Part shown: piece by piece, positions 21,486 to 32,851 of the stretch
How the letters are laid out: each line of letters begins with the position of its first letter
Position numbering within the stretch: the stretch's first letter is position 1
Assembly: GCA_035772405.1 (NCBI GenBank)
Contig: JAYKKM010000008.1
Location: 494,528-558,527, forward strand
Length of the DNA stretch: 64,000 nt
Direction of reading: 5' to 3'
From: Chrysogorgia sp. JL179-B06
Taxonomy: Eukaryota; Cnidaria; Anthozoa; Scleralcyonacea; Chrysogorgiidae
Made by a program: the position numbers and the translations under genes
Notes under the pieces: generated by a model
The model's input: only the letters and a program-made list of their open reading frames with translations
What the model was told of the DNA's origin: nothing
The model's database searches: none

Positions 21486-22299
21486 TTAAAGTGCCACTAA
21501 GACGAAAAAAATCGTCTATCCAATTTTGATCTTAGTAAATTATAATAACAAAATGAAGAAGAAAGGCGTTATCGGTTCCTCAATATCTTATCCCGTTCTC
21601 GAGATATTTAGGTTTTGACATATGCAAATTAGATAGTGTATGACGTCATTTTCTCACATAGACTAAAATAAAATTCACAAAATGAGGAATATCTCTGCAA
21701 ATAATAGGTAGAAAGTTTTCAAACTTTACACATATGTGGTAAGGTGAAATGTGCACCGTACTGCACAAATTATATTGTTGCCACGAAGATCGTTTGGAAA
21801 TAGGCACCTGTCGTTTATAAAACAAAAAGTGTTTATTTCTTCTTTATCAAACAACATTTATTGTAATGCATATACACGAATATTTGTAGACACGTAAATA
21901 TTGTACTTCGGAGGTTTAAATCACCTTATTCTTTTTAAAAAGTGACAAAAATTACGATTTAATTTAATTATGCGAAAGACGCTTATTTTCAAACGATCTC
22001 CATGGCAACTATATAATATGTACGGTAGAGTGTACATTCCACCTTACCATAAATGTCCAAAGTTTGAAAACTTTCTACCTATTATTTGCAGAGATAATCC
22101 TCATTTTGTGTATTTTATTTACGTCTATGTGAGAAAATGACGTCATACACTGTCTAATTTGCATATGTCAAAAACCTAAATATCTCGAGAACGGGATAAG
22201 ATATTGAGAAACCGAGAACGCCTTTCTTCCTCATTTCGTAATTATGATAAACTAAGATCAAAATTGGTAGACGATTTTTTCGTCTTAGTGACACTTTAA
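21486..22299. mobile_element. TTAA MITE with arms of about 260 bp
   Basis: TTAA duplications bound the element (21486-21489, 22296-22299). The arms begin AGTGCCACTAAGACG and AGTGTCACTAAGACG and stay complementary for roughly 260 bp. Each arm carries ATGCAAAT (or its complement) near a perfect TGACGTCA. There are no coding regions. TTAA targets indicate piggyBac- or Kolobok-type mobilisation. Confidence 0.85.
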
Positions 22300-22792
22300 A
22301 CTGCCACTGTCACCAAATTTTTGATTTCCATTTTATTTCCCAAAATGAAAATGTGCACGCTCCGATTTTAAATCTGCTATCAGAACCAAATGTGGTTGAA
22401 AAAAATGATTTTATCAACGGTTGAAATAGAGAAATATGGCACTTCGGATGAGAAAGTTTGCTGTCGCTTTATTGGGCGATGTGACGTCATACGTATGACA
22501 TACATGACAAAGAGACAAAATGGCTACATCTTCAACTGGTTCGTCTCGTCGTCACGGAGGAAAATATTGTGTTGCTGGCCGTTCTAAGCAAACTAGTCGT
22601 ACTAACAGCCAATTTACAGAATTTTCTGTGTCAACTGTGCCATGTGTCATACTTACGACATAACAAACGAAAACAACTGGTGGCGTTGAATTTCGTATAT
22701 CAGAAAAATATTCAACCAATCGGACGAAGCCCATCGATAAATCGCAAAAGTTTGAATATTTTAACAAAAAATTGGTGTCAGTGGCACTTTAA
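22296..22792. mobile_element. Adjacent TTAA MITE sharing a TTAA
   Basis: Starts at the same TTAA that ends the previous element and finishes at TTAA 22789-22792. Its TIRs are AACTGCCACTGTCACCAA and the complement of AAGTGCCACTGACACCAA. It contains another TGACGTCA at about 22480. It belongs to a related but distinct family. Confidence 0.75.
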
Positions 22793-23640
22793 GAGTTTAA
22801 AATAACTTACTATAAGTTTGAGCCCGTTATCAGGTCTGTTGATGTAAAATTACGCACGTTGACAGTTGCAGTTGTCCGAGATGTGGCCTTCCAAGCCTAT
22901 ACGTTGCTGGAGTTGCTCTAAGACAAGGCTTACATATGCGTAAAGCAGTGTTTTAACTGATGTTTTCAAATAAAGTCTATTTAAGATATAGTATATTAAG
23001 TCTATTTACTATCGCTCTTAAAGTCAGTATATGATCTCTATCATATGAACTCCACTTGTATTTTGACTGCAGTACCCCTAAAGACGCTGCGAGGGCCGCT
23101 TTTTTGGGATCGAAGTACAGAGCGAAATATTTGTTTCTGCCTCATCAACAATAACTTAAGCTCTCGTCGCCATGTTGTATTTGATACCACAGGGATACCA
23201 TGCCACGTCTTTAGATATTTTTGTTTTTTATTAGGCAATTTTATATAAAGGGGATCGTTCAAAACAATCATAGGAGAGCAATTATAGGAAAAGAAAGAGA
23301 AAAGAAAACAATTATAGGCTAAAAACAATCTCTCCCAGCTGTGGAATGCAACCCAATGTGGTGGCGAAAGTCAAAGTTATATTTTATAAGGCGTGAACAA
23401 CTGGTGTTTTATTTGTAAAATAAATTTGAGAAGTGTTGTTTTGAAAATTTGTGGTTTGCACATAGTTAATTGTATTATGCAGGATGTCCCGATCGGGCGG
23501 ACAATTCAAAAGCAGGCGCCAGCTTTTGAAAATGCTCTTTTGTTCTTGGAAGGTTTTTTCGTTAGATAAAACCCTTCGAAGAACAAAGAAAACCAACTTC
23601 ATTGTGTTTAAAGAAACATATACAATAAGGATATGTTGTG
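22793..23640. other. No gene recognised
   Basis: Several short frames on both strands without recognisable motifs. A local repeat of 'aagtctattta' lies at 22972-23010. Confidence 0.4.
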
Positions 23641-23966
23641 AACTATGGCATTGGGATTAGGGAACTATTGCATGGGGCGTAGGGAAACAAATATTGAGGA
23701 CTGTAGCACTGGATCTACGCGAGAGCGGCATTCGGTTGCAGACGAGCAGACGTCAATGAAATGGCTACCAAATAAGCAATCTTGTACGGCAGTGCTCGAG
23801 AACAGACCAAGGAGACGATGCCATGAGATTGCCAACGCCGTCGACGGAGCCACCTGAGCTGAGGTCGGCGGCAAATACAACGTTTCAGAAGTCGTAGATG
23901 TTGTGACAATCGTAGATACCGAAGAATGGTTAGCGTGTTTAAATAAAGTTTCTATCTATCTATCTC
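23641..23966 (+). mobile_element. 3' end of a non-LTR element
   Basis: A GC-richer block ends with 'aataaagtttctatctatct', the same kind of (CTAT)n tail that terminates the LINE at 32727 on the other strand. A short C-terminal frame (PRRRCHEIANAVDGAT, stop at 23855) could be the end of a degraded ORF. The 5' part is absent. Confidence 0.45.
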
Positions 23967-24149
23967 TATTATTAATAGGAACCGGTTAAAGTGAGGACTG
24001 CTACTAGCCATCGCGTGAATTTCGTCCACAGACAACGGGGACGCATTCACGAAGAGGAGTATAGAAGTAACGTGTCCTGAGAGCATCAAGCATGTGAGCA
24101 CTGAGTATCATGATAGTTGATCTACATCTATACTAGAAATATATACGTC

Positions 24150-24560
24150 ACCCCCAACCATTGTCCCCAGGGCCCAGACCGCGCGCGCCGCTGTAACTAT
24201 ATGACCGGCACCCGTTCATCTAGTTTTGAAAACTATATGACCGGCACTCAGTAATCGTAACAATACTAACAATAATTCTAAAATAAACCCTAATCATAAC
24301 CCAAATCCTAACCGTTAAAAACGAAGACCAAAAATTATATTTAATTAAAAGAACTCACAAAAAGGATTCCATTGTGGGAATTGAACTCGCCATATTCGGC
24401 ATCGCAACCCTGGAAACTAACCACTACACTCGACAGAAAACAATAAAAAATTATTTAAAGTCGTTCGCTGATTAAATAACCGGCAGCCAGTCATGATATA
24501 CAGTAGTCACTTCGTTTATATAACGCCGGTCATATAACAAATCGCACGTGGATTTTGAAC
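24150..24560 (-). repeat. Repeat with tRNA-like SINE core
   Basis: At 24345-24430 the reverse complement has 'gtagtggttagtttcc' (A-box-like) and GAGTTCAATTCCC (B box). The flanks carry 'actatatgaccggcac' twice and its inverted form 'cgccggtcatata' at 24523, so the SINE-like core sits within short inverted repeats. Confidence 0.5.
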
Positions 24561-24798
24561 GTTATATTTACTCGATTTCAAATCTGAAAACAGATTTGGA
24601 ATTACCGAGTCTAAATACATAACATACATACCTATTATATTACGTAAACGTGTATACCCTTCGTAAAAACCTCTTTATGTAGTTCGTCAGATCACAAATC
24701 GTCATTGGTCGCTCGCGTTCTCTGCCCAAAATATTGTCCGATTCAAACGGATCACCCAAAACGATTTTTTACTTCCTTATAAGAGTTGGTGATGCAGA

Positions 24799-24802
<4 letters not shown>

Positions 24803-24842
<40 letters not shown>

Positions 24843-24955
24843 AAAAAGGATAAAATGTTAAAACTGTAACTCAAGTTTCACGCTCATAGGCGATCTTCAG
24901 ACTAATTACATAAGAGAATCGTAGCGCTTGTATATATATCTATATATATATCACC
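24803..24955. repeat. (TA)n tract with PLE-like end
   Basis: About 34 bp of TA followed by 'gtttcacgctcataggcgat' and 'cttcagactaatta', then a further TA run. This resembles the (TA)n plus GTTTC...CATC/GATCTTCAG termini of Penelope-like copies elsewhere in the window. Confidence 0.4.
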
Positions 24956-25112
24956 CTTATCACCTCGCTTGCGAGGGAAATATATCGTTTGACGTCACAC
25001 CCAGCGCCCTGAGTGAAGGATAAGCTGGTCAGCGGCCAGCAGCCCCCACCTTGCGGTCCCTCCTATAGTGGACACAAAGAGACCACACCTAAAATGCATG
25101 TTGCCAATTATT

Positions 25113-25199
25113 TTTATTTCATAAATGCATTTATAATATTTTTTAAGTCATTGGAATGTTTAGTGGAATTACTTGCGTAATTCGTGCTGGACGTCTTAC
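25113..25199 (-). CDS. Candidate terminal exon, cytoplasmic tail
   Basis: On the minus strand a good acceptor (TTATTTCATTTTCAG) ends at 25200. Read in phase 0, the phase left by the transmembrane exon at 28131-28225, the exon encodes VRRPARITQVIPLNIPMT and stops at 25143. AATAAA follows about 25 bp later (25113-25118), a fitting poly(A) signal. The Arg-rich start would act as a stop-transfer segment right after the membrane helix. A longer phase-1 frame (KTSSTNYASN...) is also open, so the link depends on the phase argument and is not proven. Confidence 0.4.
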
Positions 25200-25671
25200 C
25201 TGAAAATGAAATAATTTATACAATTTTAATTCAACCAAGATTTCATGGAATTGTAGAATATTTAATGCTGGAATATATGGTACAAGTACAACACTGCACG
25301 CAAGATACTAGATTACAACGAGCTTTTGTAAACAGATATCCTTTTCAATTTATTAAGTAGCATGGTATTCATAGCACATTACTTAATCATGATTAGACAC
25401 TTTGATTCTACAAATATATAAATGAAGAGAAATTCTTTAATCAACATTTATTATAATACGTTTCGGGACACAGAAGTAACGAAACGTATTATAATAATAT
25501 AATAATTTTTGTTTATAGAAGTTCCTTTTGTGATTTGTATATATATATATATATATTGTAAGGATTTATGGTGAGGATTTATATTGTAAGGATTGAAGAG
25601 AAATTTCGAGTGTTGGAATAGATACATTTTAAGACCAAACCGGGACCAGTTGCGAAAAATGAAACTTTAAG

Positions 25672-25748
25672 GCCTTCCGGTAGGAATTGAACCCGCGACC
25701 CTGCGATTGCTAGTGCAGTGCTCTGACCACTGAGCTACGGAAGCCGTT
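25672..25748 (-). repeat. tRNA-derived SINE, well-preserved head
   Basis: The reverse complement has TAGCTCAGTGGTCAGAGCA (A box) and GGTTCAATTCC (B box) with a partly pairing acceptor stem (CTTCCGT / ACCGGAAG). The anticodon stem is imperfect. The flanks 'taaggatttatggtga' (25559) and its inverted copy (25783) form a larger hairpin. A SINE is more likely than a true tRNA gene. Confidence 0.6.
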
Positions 25749-25830
25749 GCCGAGAGCCTAGTCACGAGTTCCTTCACCATAAATCCTTAGAACATGTAGC
25801 TTGATCGAGTGAAATGCCAAATATTACCTG

Positions 25831-25831
<1 letters not shown>

Positions 25832-25905
<74 letters not shown>
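25832..25905. repeat. (TA)n microsatellite
   Basis: About 70 bp of TA directly abutting the 3' end of the Penelope-like element. Confidence 0.95.
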
Positions 25906-26296
25906 GCAAAGTGAAAAGGTGGTAAACTGCCGAGAATTTAGTGACGAGATACTGACGTTTCGAGCGGAGCCCTTCATCAGAGTAAGACGAGATGAAATAA
26001 AATAAATAGGGCTTATATAATGCCAAAAGGGTGTCACAGGTAGAAAGTAGCCAATCAAATACACGGGAAATAAACTAACTAATAATTAATGAGATGGGAA
26101 AAGTTAAATCATTTGCTATTTTTAAAGTCGATCAATACGCAGACTGAGGGGGTGGGAAAAATGACAGGTCCAATATTCAAGGGGATTAGGCGATAATAAT
26201 AGAAACAAAGACTTGAAAAGAAATGAAAGTGCATAAGCTAATGATAAAAAGTTCCAAGCAACTAAAATAATAAAAAAATAAAAAACTTTTAGGAAA

Positions 26297-27043
26297 TTAA
26301 ATAAAAGAAAAACGTTCGTTAAGACCAAGAGGATGTGTGGTGCCAAGTTTAAAAATGAGACGCTTCTCTTGCCGCTTGCGGTTATCGTTGCCACCGGAAA
26401 TGGGAAGGATGGCACAGACTGTCATGTCTGAAACCAAATGGTTGGAGCTGTTGAAATGGCGGGCTACAGGTTTGTCACCATCATTGATCCTCACGGAACG
26501 AAGATGTTCAGCAAACCTGTCTGAAAGACGTCGCCCAGTTTCACCGATGTAGATTTTAGGGCATTTATCGCATGAAATGCAATAAATTATGTTGGTGGAC
26601 GTGCATGAAAAAGCATGACGGATTGTGTGGTCGAATTTGGGGGCAGTAATAACTGTAGTGGGATTGAGAAAAGCGCATGTGTTACAGCGGGAACGGCCGC
26701 AAGAAAATGTTCCCGCTGGTGCCGAGGTATTTTGTTTAAGGGCACTATGTACTAAGGAGTCACGAATGTTTTTATTACGGCGAAAAGATACCAAAGGGTT
26801 ATCGGTGAAAATGGCTGACGTCTCAGGATCATTTTGTAAAATGTGAAAATTCCGATTAATAATATTTTTAACTTTAAAATTGAAAGGATGAAATGTTAGA
26901 ACTAAAGGAATTTTATTGTTTGAAACTCGTTCCAAAGATGGTTCAAGGGCGTCTAAACGGGGGACGAGAAAAGCTTTCTGAACGGCGAGGTCTAAAAGGT
27001 TGGTAGGGTAACCTGATTCGCTGAAAACGTCGGTCTCGTACAA
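26297..27043 (-). pseudogene. PLE C-terminal region with GIY-YIG nuclease
   Basis: A 248-residue open frame. The first ten residues derive from the flipped block, so the ATG at 27043 is not the native start. Residues 11-100 are the RT thumb/linker. A Cys-rich segment follows (CGRSRCNTC, residues 115-123), then the GIY-YIG motif (IIYCISCDKCPKIYIGETG, 152-170) with R..R..EH (171-180). The nuclease part itself looks intact to the natural stop (LGLNERFSFI). It would nick target DNA for insertion. Confidence 0.85.
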
Positions 27044-27163
27044 GCCTACTGACTCCCATAGTTATCTTCTATTTTCATCCTCTCATCCCAACCACACTAA
27101 GCAATCCATCCCTTACTCTCAATTCTTGCGTCTTCGCCGCTTATGTAGCGACGACCAAGATTT

Positions 27164-27466
27164 TCAGGCCAAATCAATGGAAATGAGATCTTTTTTTGTC
27201 CAACGACCATTAATCGAAATTAAAATATCAAGGAACGACACAGAGGTCTCGCTGATTTCCCACGTGAACTTCAGAGCAGGATGAAAATCATCAACAAAGT
27301 TGATGAACTGCTCTAAAAGGACACGTGAACACGACGCTGTTCCTAAACAGTCATCGATAAATCTTCCGAAAAAATCAGGCAAGGGACCCGTGTATTGTTC
27401 AAAGATCTGTTTTTCAACATAACCAACAAATAAGTTAGCATAACTTGGACCCATTTTGGTGCCCAT
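27164..27466 (-). pseudogene. PLE reverse transcriptase fragment
   Basis: Includes GTKMGPSYANLFVGYVEKQ and the catalytic RFIDDCLG box (residues 36-39 FIDD) followed by VSFLDILISING. The frame is then lost into the flipped 191-bp block. The upstream RT fingers are absent. Confidence 0.8.
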
Positions 27467-27497
27467 CGCAACACCACTTATTTTTAATTACATTGAA

Positions 27498-28062
27498 CAG
27501 CGTCGTGTTCACGTGTCCTTTTAGAGCAGTTCATCAACTTTGTTGATGATTTTCATCCTGCTCTGAAGTTCACGTGGGAAATCAGCGAGACCTCTGTGTC
27601 GTTCCTTGATATTTTAATTTCGATTAATGGTGATTCGCTGAAAACGTCGGTCTCGTACAAGCCTACTGACTCCCATAGTTATCTTCTATTTTCATCCTCT
27701 CATCCCAACCACACTAAGCAATCCATCCCTTACTCTCAATTCTTGCGTCTTCGCCGCTTATGTAGCGACGACCAAGATTTTCAGGCCAAATCAATGGAAA
27801 TGAGATCTTTTTTTGTCCAACGTGGTTACCCTACCAACCTTTTAGACCTCGCCGTTCAGAAAGCTTTTCTCGTCCCCCGTTTAGACGCCCTTGAACCATC
27901 TTTGGAACGAGTTTCAAACAATAAAATTCCTTTAGTTCTAACATTTCATCCTTTAAATTTTAAAGTTAAAAATATTATTAATCGGAATTTTCACATTTTA
28001 CAAAATGATCCTGAGACGTCAGCCATTTTCACCGATAACCCTTTGGTATCTAAAATACGAAG
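27498..28062 (+). mobile_element. Penelope-like element, plus-strand truncated copy
   Basis: Runs head to head with the minus copy, starting 13 bp from its truncated end. It is homologous to 27344-26790 read in reverse. The frame at 27596-28062 continues from VSFLDILISING through YLLFSSSHPNHTKQS to GYPTNLLDLAVQKAF with the 191-bp block (27632-27822) in the order that keeps the frame open. It ends abruptly at about 28062, before the zinc and GIY-YIG segments. Confidence 0.85.
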
Positions 28063-28130
28063 GAAATATAAGCTATACTAAGTCTTAGATGTTATCGAAA
28101 GCTTTTCATTAGAAGGGACTCTATACTTAC

Positions 28131-28225
28131 GAGTATTCCAAAAATAACTATCCCCACGAACAAAACAACACCTAACACTGATAAAGAAATCTTCCACCAT
28201 TCCAGTTTATATGTATCGTGTTTTT
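28131..28225 (-). CDS. Transmembrane exon of putative type I receptor
   Basis: A 95-nt exon bounded by TTGCAG (acceptor, to 28226) and GTAAGTATAG (donor, from 28130). It enters in phase 1 and leaves in phase 0. The peptide is KHDTYKLEWWK, then a 20-residue hydrophobic helix (ISLSVLGVVLFVGIVIFGIL). The acceptor phase matches the donors of the six class 1-1 microexons upstream on the same strand (37383-48179), so the array would feed directly into this membrane anchor. The Lys/Trp-rich juxtamembrane segment and lack of internal stops support coding. No cDNA evidence is available. Confidence 0.6.
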
Positions 28226-29216
28226 CTGCAACGATAATTTTAATAAATTGTGATCTTTATTTTCTGAAACATACAACTGCGTCCACGTTGTCATGGGGGT
28301 GCCCAAATTAAAAATACCTCGACCATTTTATTTCAAAGTTTGATGGAAATGAAGAAAATTCCCAACGCCATTCGAGATTCAACAAATAAGGACGTCTTTG
28401 ATGCACTACTCACAGAGAATTTTGTTTTTAACATAACTAATTGGTAAACATGAGACATTTTTAGGAAAATACAAACACTCAGATAGCTAAACCTATCCCG
28501 ATGCAGTTTGCTAACTTATCTTTACAATAACTTGTCTATAACTATCTCCTAATACTGTAGCTACTATAGGTATCCGGTAAAGGATTGACCTAGAGCCTTG
28601 ATTAAAAAAACTACATTCATAATTTCCACAGTTTTAATACGTTAATTTTCCAGTTATGTAAAAGAAAAGGAATTTATAGACAAGCTTAGGATAAAGATGG
28701 TAAAAGTCTCTTTCTTCATTGCGTAAACGAATATATTTATATATAATAATAATAATAATATTTGCTGTATTTACCTACTGTACATGCATTGTTGAATATT
28801 TATACTACTTTTTCAGTTCAACAGTAACAACTGGAAGGCACAATATTGCGAACCCCCGAATAGAATCATTTCTATCCATCTTTATGTGGAAGATACTTCA
28901 CCCCCAAAGTTGGGATGGGAGCTGTTACAGGCAGTACAGCTTGACTACCTAAAAATTAAAGTTACTAAACTACATATAATACATAATTTCGTGTTCCATG
29001 ATTATCAAATATACAGTGTACATATATGTCGATTAGTTTATTAGTTGATTGAGTAGATTAGTAGTATTGAGTTTTTTCCAAAAATCCTAAGCAAATTAAA
29101 GATCAATTGAAATAGATGGAGTAATTAAACATTTTTGAAATAAAGAATAAAAGCATGAGTTATACTGGAGTTCATTTTATCATAATGTGGAAAAAATCAT
29201 CATCAACATTAACAAA
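28226..29216 (-). other. Intron with decayed array-unit sequence
   Basis: 28930-29216 matches intron blocks of the exon array ('gtagattagtagtattgag', 'gagtaattaaacattttt', 'gcatgagttatactgg'; compare 37650-37770). The position where a microexon would be expected (about 28770-28840) contains only a degenerate, stop-containing match, so an additional unit probably existed and decayed. Confidence 0.5.
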
Positions 29217-29309
29217 CAGTCGTTGGCGCCTAAGCGTGCGTCACATGTGACCACCAAAGTTTTAACTTTGACATGCTTTTTGACGTCGCTCTGAAATTCG
29301 ATTGTAAAC

Positions 29310-29990
29310 ATGACACAGGAACAGAGAAAGCCTATCGAAGTATTTCTGAACGAAATCGATGACGATATCGTACAATATGCACCAGAATTTAGAAGGAAAG
29401 GTTTCTCGTCGAACAGAAGCATGCAATATTGGAGGGAGTCTGACTTTGATATTATTGATGTTTCTATTTCGGAAGGTCACAATGAACTTACTACAAAAGT
29501 CGAAATATCTTTTGTCTCCGGCTGAACGTTATATAAAAGCCAAAGAAGCTGAAATAGAAAGAAAACTCAAGAAATTGCATCGACTAAAGAAGTGCTGCGA
29601 AATCTGATGGACCGAGTTGATCAAGCTTCTCTCGTGGTTGGTAAAACTGGTCAAAGATATTCAAATTGTCATCAGAGAAATCATACGGTGAGATCTTGCA
29701 AGGGAGATAAATGCGAGTCTCCCATTTTATGCGGTGCTCTGTCAAAACATCCCACTGAAAAGATGGTTTTTGATGGAAAGAAACACACCATCGGTGTCCT
29801 GGAAGCAACATGAGTCAAAAGACTTCAACAAGATCTGACTTCGCGGCAAACGGCATTCTATAGCGTAAACAATTTCGTCAACAAGACCGTGGAAGATATT
29901 CTTCTCCAAGAGTATCCTCAAGAATATGTCATCGATGGAACTATACAATAACAAGTCAACACCTGAGTTATAAGTGGCAGTTTGTTTCCC
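29310..29990 (+). pseudogene. Accessory ORF of the IS630-type element
   Basis: Starts ATG 29310 (MTQEQRKPIEVFLNEIDDDI) 93 bp inside the left end. Frame slips at about 29495 and 29600 separate three pieces: the N-terminal domain, a helical Lys/Glu segment (AERYIKAKEAEIERKLKKLH), and a Cys/His cluster (YSNCHQRNHTVRSCKGDKCE ... CGALSKHP) that looks like a zinc-binding module. A further piece runs to a stop at about 29950. Function unknown; it may be a DNA-binding partner of the transposase. Confidence 0.5.
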
Positions 29991-30664
29991 ACGACACCAA
30001 AAACTCCAATGCAAGCGAAGTTAGAATCATATGGGCGTCAATTTTCCGAGAAGGAAAACGTCCGCATTAACCAATCAACTGAGGCCCAACACTGAAGATG
30101 AAGAGATTGAACAGCTCCGAATGGCAACTAAACTTTCACTGACTGCGGCGCGCACCGACATAAACAATGAAGTATTCGAAGTAGGGGCTTGTGAACCAGT
30201 GGTGTCCACGAAGAATTACCATAATATACCGACTTGCAGCAGGATGAGCCGGTTTATCATGAAATTAAAGACATGCAGGGATAACGAAAAAGAGGCGCTA
30301 ATATTTTATTGGAATTGATGAAACAGTGAAAAAAATAAAACTTTGCGGAAGGTCACATTGAACACGCTTTGTTTTGTCATTCTTTTTTTCGGTTTTTCTT
30401 TTGGTTTTGTGTTTTATACATTGAGAACCTGACAGTGCATTTAAAAATAAATGTATTACGTTGAGTTTAATACAAATATTAAAAATAATGACGCCCATCC
30501 GCGTTGTTTACTTTGAGATGTATTTTTATATGAAAAAGGTATATATTGATTTTTAATAAAATCCTGGTATTAAATTTAAAACGTGTACATAGAATGTTAA
30601 TTTTATGTTACACTGCAGGACAACAAGTTGTTTTTTTAACATGTAGTCAACAATAAATGTGACT

Positions 30665-31600
30665 TCAAAGTTGTATAAAGTAACCAACGTGACGATAATA
30701 TCCGGACGAATAACAGCACTGGTTATGTCTCCCACTGCACTCTGGTGGTAATCTGTACTGAAGTAGATACTTGAGGTTCGAGAACACTTCTTCTACAGGG
30801 TTTAGGTCGTGTGAATATACCGGTAAAAATAACAGTTGCACACGACTATTTCCACCAAAGACTCTGGAAGAATTCATTCTGCCTCTCCGTGATGTGCGGC
30901 AAAATTATCCAACTACAATGTCACCAACTTCTATGCAACGCATCAGAAAAAACAACTCAAATGCATTACATCGACCTTCAATAACATTGGCGTATTTCAT
31001 TCCATCTGTACCCACCAAAAAAATAAGAGTTTTGTTTGCTGTGGATGAGTACCTGCGAATGTCAAGACATTGTTCGCCAACAACAGAATACCCATACTTT
31101 CTGTGCCAACTGTCGGGTAGTTGAAAGCCAGTTTCATCAGAGAATTTGACGGAAGTAGGATTATTTGTTGACAAATAATCAAGGTATATCTGGGTGTAGA
31201 CAAGATTTTCGTGGGTAAATCTTTTATCCACACACTTTCCGAAACGTTTACGAGAGTATTCTCTTCTGCTTGGCAATTTATGCCGAACATGTCGTGAAAT
31301 TGTGGCAAGTGAAATCAAACCACAATCTCCAAACTCGTTCAGTTGTTTCTGTATCTCCTTCAAAGAGTAAGTTGCCTTATGGTTTACCAATGTTTCCAAT
31401 AATAATGAATCAGCAAACGAAAGTTTGCTTTGAATTCTAACGTGATTTCGTGGCATAGGCTCAATATGTCCCATTTCACGATATTGTTTCAAGATCTTTG
31501 AAACTGTTGTTGGTTGAATTCGCAGTCTTTTACTAACGCTCCGAAAGGAACTTTGCTGAGAAAGTTCACCTGGTGTCTTAAATCTTCAGATAAATGAGTT
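30665..31600 (-). pseudogene. IS630/Tc1-type DDE transposase
   Basis: The N-terminal helix-turn-helix region (about 31590-31460: FRSVSKRLRIQPTTVSKILK) is followed by a Tc1-like linker and the catalytic core. The first Asp is in VKFSDETGFQLPDSW. The second Asp lies in a VDN-like stretch at about 30915, reachable only after a one-base frame slip. The Glu is in LPVYSHDLNPVEEVFSNLK. Superfamily membership rests on the SDETGF and SHDLNPVE signatures. At least two frame slips disable the copy as written. Confidence 0.75.
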
Positions 31601-32726
31601 TTTATGTGATCTTCCGAACTTATTTACAGTATACATCGAGTCGATTTAAAAAGGCGGAAACATAAACGTTTAGGCCAACGAACTTTCAAGTTTTGCAGCT
31701 TGTTACTTGGGCTACTGTGGGAAGCACGAGTCTTAAATCCGGCTTCATATCTGTGTTCGTCGTCGTCGTCGTCGTTTTCACGTCGAGAGAATGTAATTAT
31801 TGCGTGGGCGTATAAATAGCGAATTAAAGCGATTTTGGGCAGTTTTATGATATTGCATTCAATGAATCGCAGTCTGAAAAGCATTTACGAGACATGTAAA
31901 CCGCACACTAATACTGTACAAAGATTCTCTCCAGGATAACTGGACGAGAGAAGAGATTAAAGAAAGAACTCGCAGAACCGTGGACGAAACATCAACATGA
32001 CAACATATAGTCGTAGCAAGGCATGCAAGCGAATTGAAGCGAGTTCGGACTTTCGTTTTATTGGCAAATGGCAATGAATCGCAGTTGGAAAAGTTTACCG
32101 AGACTTGTAAACCCGCAAACCATTGCAAAGATTATTCACATTTTAAGTAGACGAAACCTACAGCGTTCGATTCGCCAGATTCAAGTGATCATTTCCGATA
32201 TAGAATCGATTTAAATCGGATAAAAACACAACATTTTCATGATATAATGATTAATATTACGGGGTTTCACGGATAAATGTCAACACTGTATAATAATATT
32301 TCCCTGTCCTTCGGCTGTCCATTCGGCATTCCGTCTTCACGATTGATCTCTCATCTGTGTTTCTCTCATCTTGGAGAGAATCAGATGTTATATGAGAAAA
32401 TGCGTAAGCGATTAAAGCGAGACTCGCCTATTAAAAATCTATTCGTCGTTTACCCGATGATTTAATGCTTTTATGTCCATTAAACCGATTGTAATTTCCT
32501 AACAGATATGTTTCGTATACCTTGCCGTTGATTTTTTATATAAATTTGGACACGCGAAGACCTTCAATCGAACAGATATTAGAAAAAATAGCATTGCCGA
32601 AGCCTGCGTGAAGACGCCTGATTTTTCTTCGTTCTCATTTCTAGCCCAACTTGCTTCTAAAGGTTTCCCACTTTAAACGAGCGCTGCACAATGCCTTCAG
32701 TGCCTGATTACAGAAATCAATGCATT
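31601..32726. other. Interior of the IS630-type element, no gene
   Basis: Contains a direct repeat 'caatgaatcgcagtytgaaaa' at 31859 and 32070 with related flanks ('gagacatgtaaaccgcac / gagacttgtaaacccgca'). No domain-bearing frame was found. Confidence 0.4.
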
Positions 32727-32851
32727 AGATAGATAGATAGATAGATGCTTTATTGATAAAGACTTTGCAGCCAATAGGCTGAATTACGTCATATCTTACA
32801 GTTTAAAATACAATTTTAAAATGATACAATTGTATAACAAGCGTTAAAAAT

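Larger units (their letters stand above)
25910..27484 (-). mobile_element. Penelope-like element, minus-strand copy
   Basis: Reads right to left. The RT part is at 27466-27164 and the GIY-YIG endonuclease at 27043-26297. A characteristic terminal region at 25945-25990 contains GACGTTTCGAGCGGAGCCC and CTTCATCAGAG. It is 5'-truncated at about 27484. A 191-bp block (27015-27205) is inverted relative to its surroundings and interrupts the frame. Penelope-like elements use an RT fused to GIY-YIG for target-primed copying, and truncated, rearranged copies are common. Confidence 0.85.

Noticed and set aside
25672..25748. Functional tRNA gene
   Set aside because: A and B boxes are good, but the acceptor and anticodon stems mispair and the copy sits in repeat sequence; a SINE is more likely.
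31741..31790. Acidic poly-Asp peptide (DDDDD)
   Set aside because: A short GTC/GAC triplet run in a frame without conserved context.
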